Source of the DNA: CADEED01 sp035286365
Lineage (GTDB): Bacteria > Pseudomonadota > Gammaproteobacteria > Steroidobacterales > Steroidobacteraceae
Length of the DNA: 6,251 bases
Reading direction: 5' to 3'
Assembly: GCA_035286365.1 (NCBI GenBank)
Contig: DATHJZ010000070.1
Span: 1-6,251, forward strand
Every line of letters starts with the position of its first letter. Position 1 is the first letter of the stretch. Below the pieces are notes generated by a model, which saw only the letters and a list, made by a program, of their open reading frames with translations, searched no databases and was not told the DNA's origin. The translations under genes and the position numbers were made by a program. Positions 4,725-6,251 of the stretch are shown here, piece by piece.

Positions 4725-5561
4725 ATGCCAGTCATCAAGATGAAACCGACCTCGCCGGGCACACGCTTTGTCGTGAAGCTCGACAAGTCGCACCTGCACA
4801 AGGGTGGGCCGTACGAGCCGCTGACTTCCGCGAAGTCGCGCAATGCCGGCCGCAACAACGTGGGCCGCATCACCACGCGCCACCAGGGCGGCGGTCACAG
4901 CCACAAGTACCGTCACATCGACTTCAAGCGCGACAAGGACGGTATCAAGGGCGTGGTCGAACGCATCGAGCACGATCCGAACCGCACCAGCCACATCGCG
5001 TTGATCAAGTACGCGGATGGCGAGCGTCGCTACATTCTCGCCACCAAGGGCATGGCCCCTGGCGATGAAGTGCGTTCGGGCGCCGATTCGGCGATCAAGT
5101 CCGGTAATGCCATGCAGCTGCGCCACATCCCGGTTGGCTCGATCGTGCACAACATCGAGTTGAAGCCCGGCAAGGGCGGCCAGATGGCGCGCAGCGCCGG
5201 CAACTCGGCCAGCTTCACCGCACGCGAAGGCATCCACGCGACGCTGCGCCTGAAGTCGGGCGAGAGCCGCAAGGTGCACGTCGACTGCCGCGCCACGATC
5301 GGCGAAGTGTCGAACGACGAGCACAACTTGCGCGTGTACGGCAAAGCCGGCGCGAAGCGCTGGCGCGGCATCCGCCCGACCGTGCGCGGTCAGGCGATGA
5401 ACCCGGTCGATCACCCGCACGGTGGTGGTGAAGGCAAGTCCGGCCAGGGCAATCCGCACCCGGTCAGCCCGTGGGGCCAGAACGCCAAGGGCTTGAAGAC
5501 GCGCCGCAATAAACGTACGACCAGCATGATCGTGCAGCGTCGCCAGAACCGCATTCGTTAA
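4725..5561 (+). CDS. rplB: 50S ribosomal protein L2
   Basis: L2 is a core large-subunit protein needed for subunit joining and for the peptidyl transferase region. The product is 278 residues (E. coli 273) and aligns without gaps to E. coli through about residue 237. Visible signatures are KPTSPGTR at 7-14, AGRNNVGRITTRHQGGGH at 41-58, the OB-type RNA-binding half with DPNR and DGERRYI, and the C-terminal block RGQAMNPVDHPHGGGEGKSG at 221-240. His230 corresponds to the conserved E. coli His229 (numbered without Met) linked to peptidyl transferase function. The C-terminus is basic (KTRRNKRTTSMIVQRRQNRIR region) and a few residues longer than in E. coli. The start ATG follows AAGG by 9 bases. 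The gene lies 12 bases after rplW and 11 bases before rpsS. Nothing suggests truncation. Confidence 0.98.
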   Translation: MPVIKMKPTSPGTRFVVKLDKSHLHKGGPYEPLTSAKSRNAGRNNVGRITTRHQGGGHSHKYRHIDFKRDKDGIKGVVERIEHDPNRTSHIALIKYADGERRYILATKGMAPGDEVRSGADSAIKSGNAMQLRHIPVGSIVHNIELKPGKGGQMARSAGNSASFTAREGIHATLRLKSGESRKVHVDCRATIGEVSNDEHNLRVYGKAGAKRWRGIRPTVRGQAMNPVDHPHGGGEGKSGQGNPHPVSPWGQNAKGLKTRRNKRTTSMIVQRRQNRIR

Positions 5562-5572
5562 GAGGATCTGCC

Positions 5573-5854
5573 ATGCCTCGTTCACTGAAAAAAGGTCCGT
5601 TCGTCGATCTTCACCTGTTGAAGAAAGTCGAGACGGCCGCCGCCAAGAGCGACCGCAAGCCGATCAAGACCTGGTCGCGCCGCTCGATGGTCATCCCCGA
5701 CATGGTCGGTCTCACGATCGCCGTGCATAACGGCCGTCAGCACATTCCGGTGCTGATCACCGAAAACATGGTCGGCCACAAGCTGGGCGAGTTCTCGCCG
5801 ACGCGCACCTTCAAGGCGCACTCGGGCGACAAGAAAGTCGAGGCCTCGGCTTAA
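5573..5854 (+). CDS. rpsS: 30S ribosomal protein S19
   Basis: S19 lies in the head of the small subunit beside S13 and takes part in the intersubunit bridge region near the A-site tRNA. The product is 93 residues (E. coli 92). It begins MPRSLKKGPFVDLHLLKKVE, continues with KTWSRRSMVIPDMVGLTIAVHNGRQH at about 28-53, and has the family signature MVGHKLGEFSPTRTF at about 66-80. The last residues (KKVEASA) are less basic than the lysine-rich E. coli end. The Shine-Dalgarno AGAGGA (5561-5566) shares its first base with the rplB stop codon and lies 6 bases before the ATG, so ribosomes finishing rplB can reinitiate here. Confidence 0.98.
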   Translation: MPRSLKKGPFVDLHLLKKVETAAAKSDRKPIKTWSRRSMVIPDMVGLTIAVHNGRQHIPVLITENMVGHKLGEFSPTRTFKAHSGDKKVEASA

Positions 5855-5863
5855 CGCCGCGGA

Positions 5864-5871
5864 TAGTTAGA
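5864..5871 (+). repeat. TAGTTAGA octamer, copy 3 (at the rplV start)
   Basis: Its final A is the first base of the rplV ATG, and GGA (5861-5863) directly before it is the only Shine-Dalgarno-like sequence. The TAG at 5868-5870 is an in-frame stop immediately before the start codon, which fixes the 5' limit of rplV. Confidence 0.5.
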
Positions 5872-6215
5872 TGGAAGCGACAGCCAAACTGAAATACGCG
5901 CGCATCTCGCCGCAGAAGTGCCGCCTGGTGGCCGACACCGTGCGCGGCGCGGACGTGTCCAAGGCGCTCAACACGCTGAAGTTCATGCCGAAGAAAGGCG
6001 CGGACCTCGTTTACAAGGTGTTGTGGTCGGCCGTGGAAAACGCGCAGAACAACAAGGGCGCGGACGTCGACGACCTCAAGGTCACGTTGATCCACGTCGA
6101 TGCCGCCCCGGTGCTCAAGCGCTTCGGCGCGCGCGCCAAGGGCCGCGGCACGCAGATCATCAAGCGCAACAGTCACATCACCGTCGCCGTCGGCGATGGC
6201 AAGAAGGACGAGTAA
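5871..6215 (+). CDS. rplV: 50S ribosomal protein L22
   Basis: L22 contacts all domains of 23S rRNA, and its long beta-hairpin lines the exit tunnel opposite the L4 loop. The product is 114 residues (E. coli 110) and aligns without gaps: MEATAKLKYARISPQKCRLVAD at the start, GADVDDLKVTLIHVD at about 63-77, and the hairpin LKRFGARAKGRG at 82-93 followed by IIKRNSHITVAV. At the site of E. coli Met82-Lys83-Arg84, whose deletion gives macrolide resistance, this protein has Leu-Lys-Arg, so the hairpin is full length. Four extra residues (KKDE) end the protein. Only GGA at 5861-5863 serves as a Shine-Dalgarno, 7 bases before the ATG. The gene lies 16 bases after rpsS and 3 bases before rpsC. Confidence 0.98.
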   Translation: MEATAKLKYARISPQKCRLVADTVRGADVSKALNTLKFMPKKGADLVYKVLWSAVENAQNNKGADVDDLKVTLIHVDAAPVLKRFGARAKGRGTQIIKRNSHITVAVGDGKKDE

Positions 6216-6218
6216 GTC

Positions 6219-6251
6219 ATGGGTCAAAAGGTCAATCCGGTTGCCATTCGC
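6219..6251 (+). CDS. rpsC: 30S ribosomal protein S3, first 11 codons (3' end outside window)
   Basis: The frame from the ATG at 6219 reads MGQKVNPVAIR, the conserved N-terminus of S3, and runs off the window edge. S3 forms part of the mRNA entry channel on the small-subunit head. The gene starts 3 bases after the rplV stop, with AAGGA (6204-6208) inside rplV as its Shine-Dalgarno, 10 bases upstream. Its place after rplV is the standard S10-operon order. Identification rests on 11 residues plus position, which together are convincing. Confidence 0.93.
   Translation, partial: MGQKVNPVAIR

Noticed and set aside
4719..5585. 288-codon open frame on the minus strand opposite rplB
   Set aside because: Antisense shadow of rplB with the same low-complexity His/Arg/Ala/Val composition and no domain I recognise.

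Overview
This is a GC-rich window from a Gram-negative, probably gammaproteobacterial, chromosome. Two outer-membrane protein genes mark the Gram-negative envelope, and the ribosomal proteins align without gaps over long stretches to their E. coli counterparts. The ribosomal proteins and the TonB receptor recall the Xanthomonadales/Nevskiales/Steroidobacter side of the class, but that finer placement is an impression and not something I could test.

Layout. Positions 2-286 (+) hold the last 94 codons of an outer-membrane beta-barrel gene resembling the alginate-export family. It converges, with only 11 bases between, on a complete TonB-dependent receptor gene (298-2532, minus strand). The intergenic region 2533-2958 separates this receptor from a divergent run of ribosomal protein genes. 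It contains an AT-rich stretch with a weak candidate receptor promoter and an imperfect inverted repeat, then a GC-rich inverted repeat, then a good sigma70-type promoter (-35 at 2717, -10 at 2740) with a GC-rich discriminator, and then a roughly 207-nt structured leader ending at rplC.

Positions 2959-6251 (+) are the S10-type ribosomal operon: rplC (L3), rplD (L4), rplW (L23), rplB (L2), rpsS (S19), rplV (L22) and the first 11 codons of rpsC (S3). Genes are 3-16 bases apart or overlap, as expected for one transcript. The order matches the classical S10 operon except that rpsJ (S10), normally first, is not upstream of rplC. Its place is taken by the promoter, the leader and the divergent receptor gene.

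How it works together. L3, L4, L23, L2 and L22 are large-subunit proteins, and L4, L22 and L23 line the peptide exit tunnel. S19 and S3 belong to the small-subunit head. Points worth a second look are the operon without rpsJ at its head, a leader that can fold so that the rplC Shine-Dalgarno sequence is paired, a 43-residue Lys/Ala-rich N-terminal extension on L23, an altered tip of the L4 tunnel loop, a basic C-terminal tail on L3, and an octamer TAGTTAGA found before three of the genes. I see no mobile element, CRISPR array, tRNA or rRNA, and no wholly new system.
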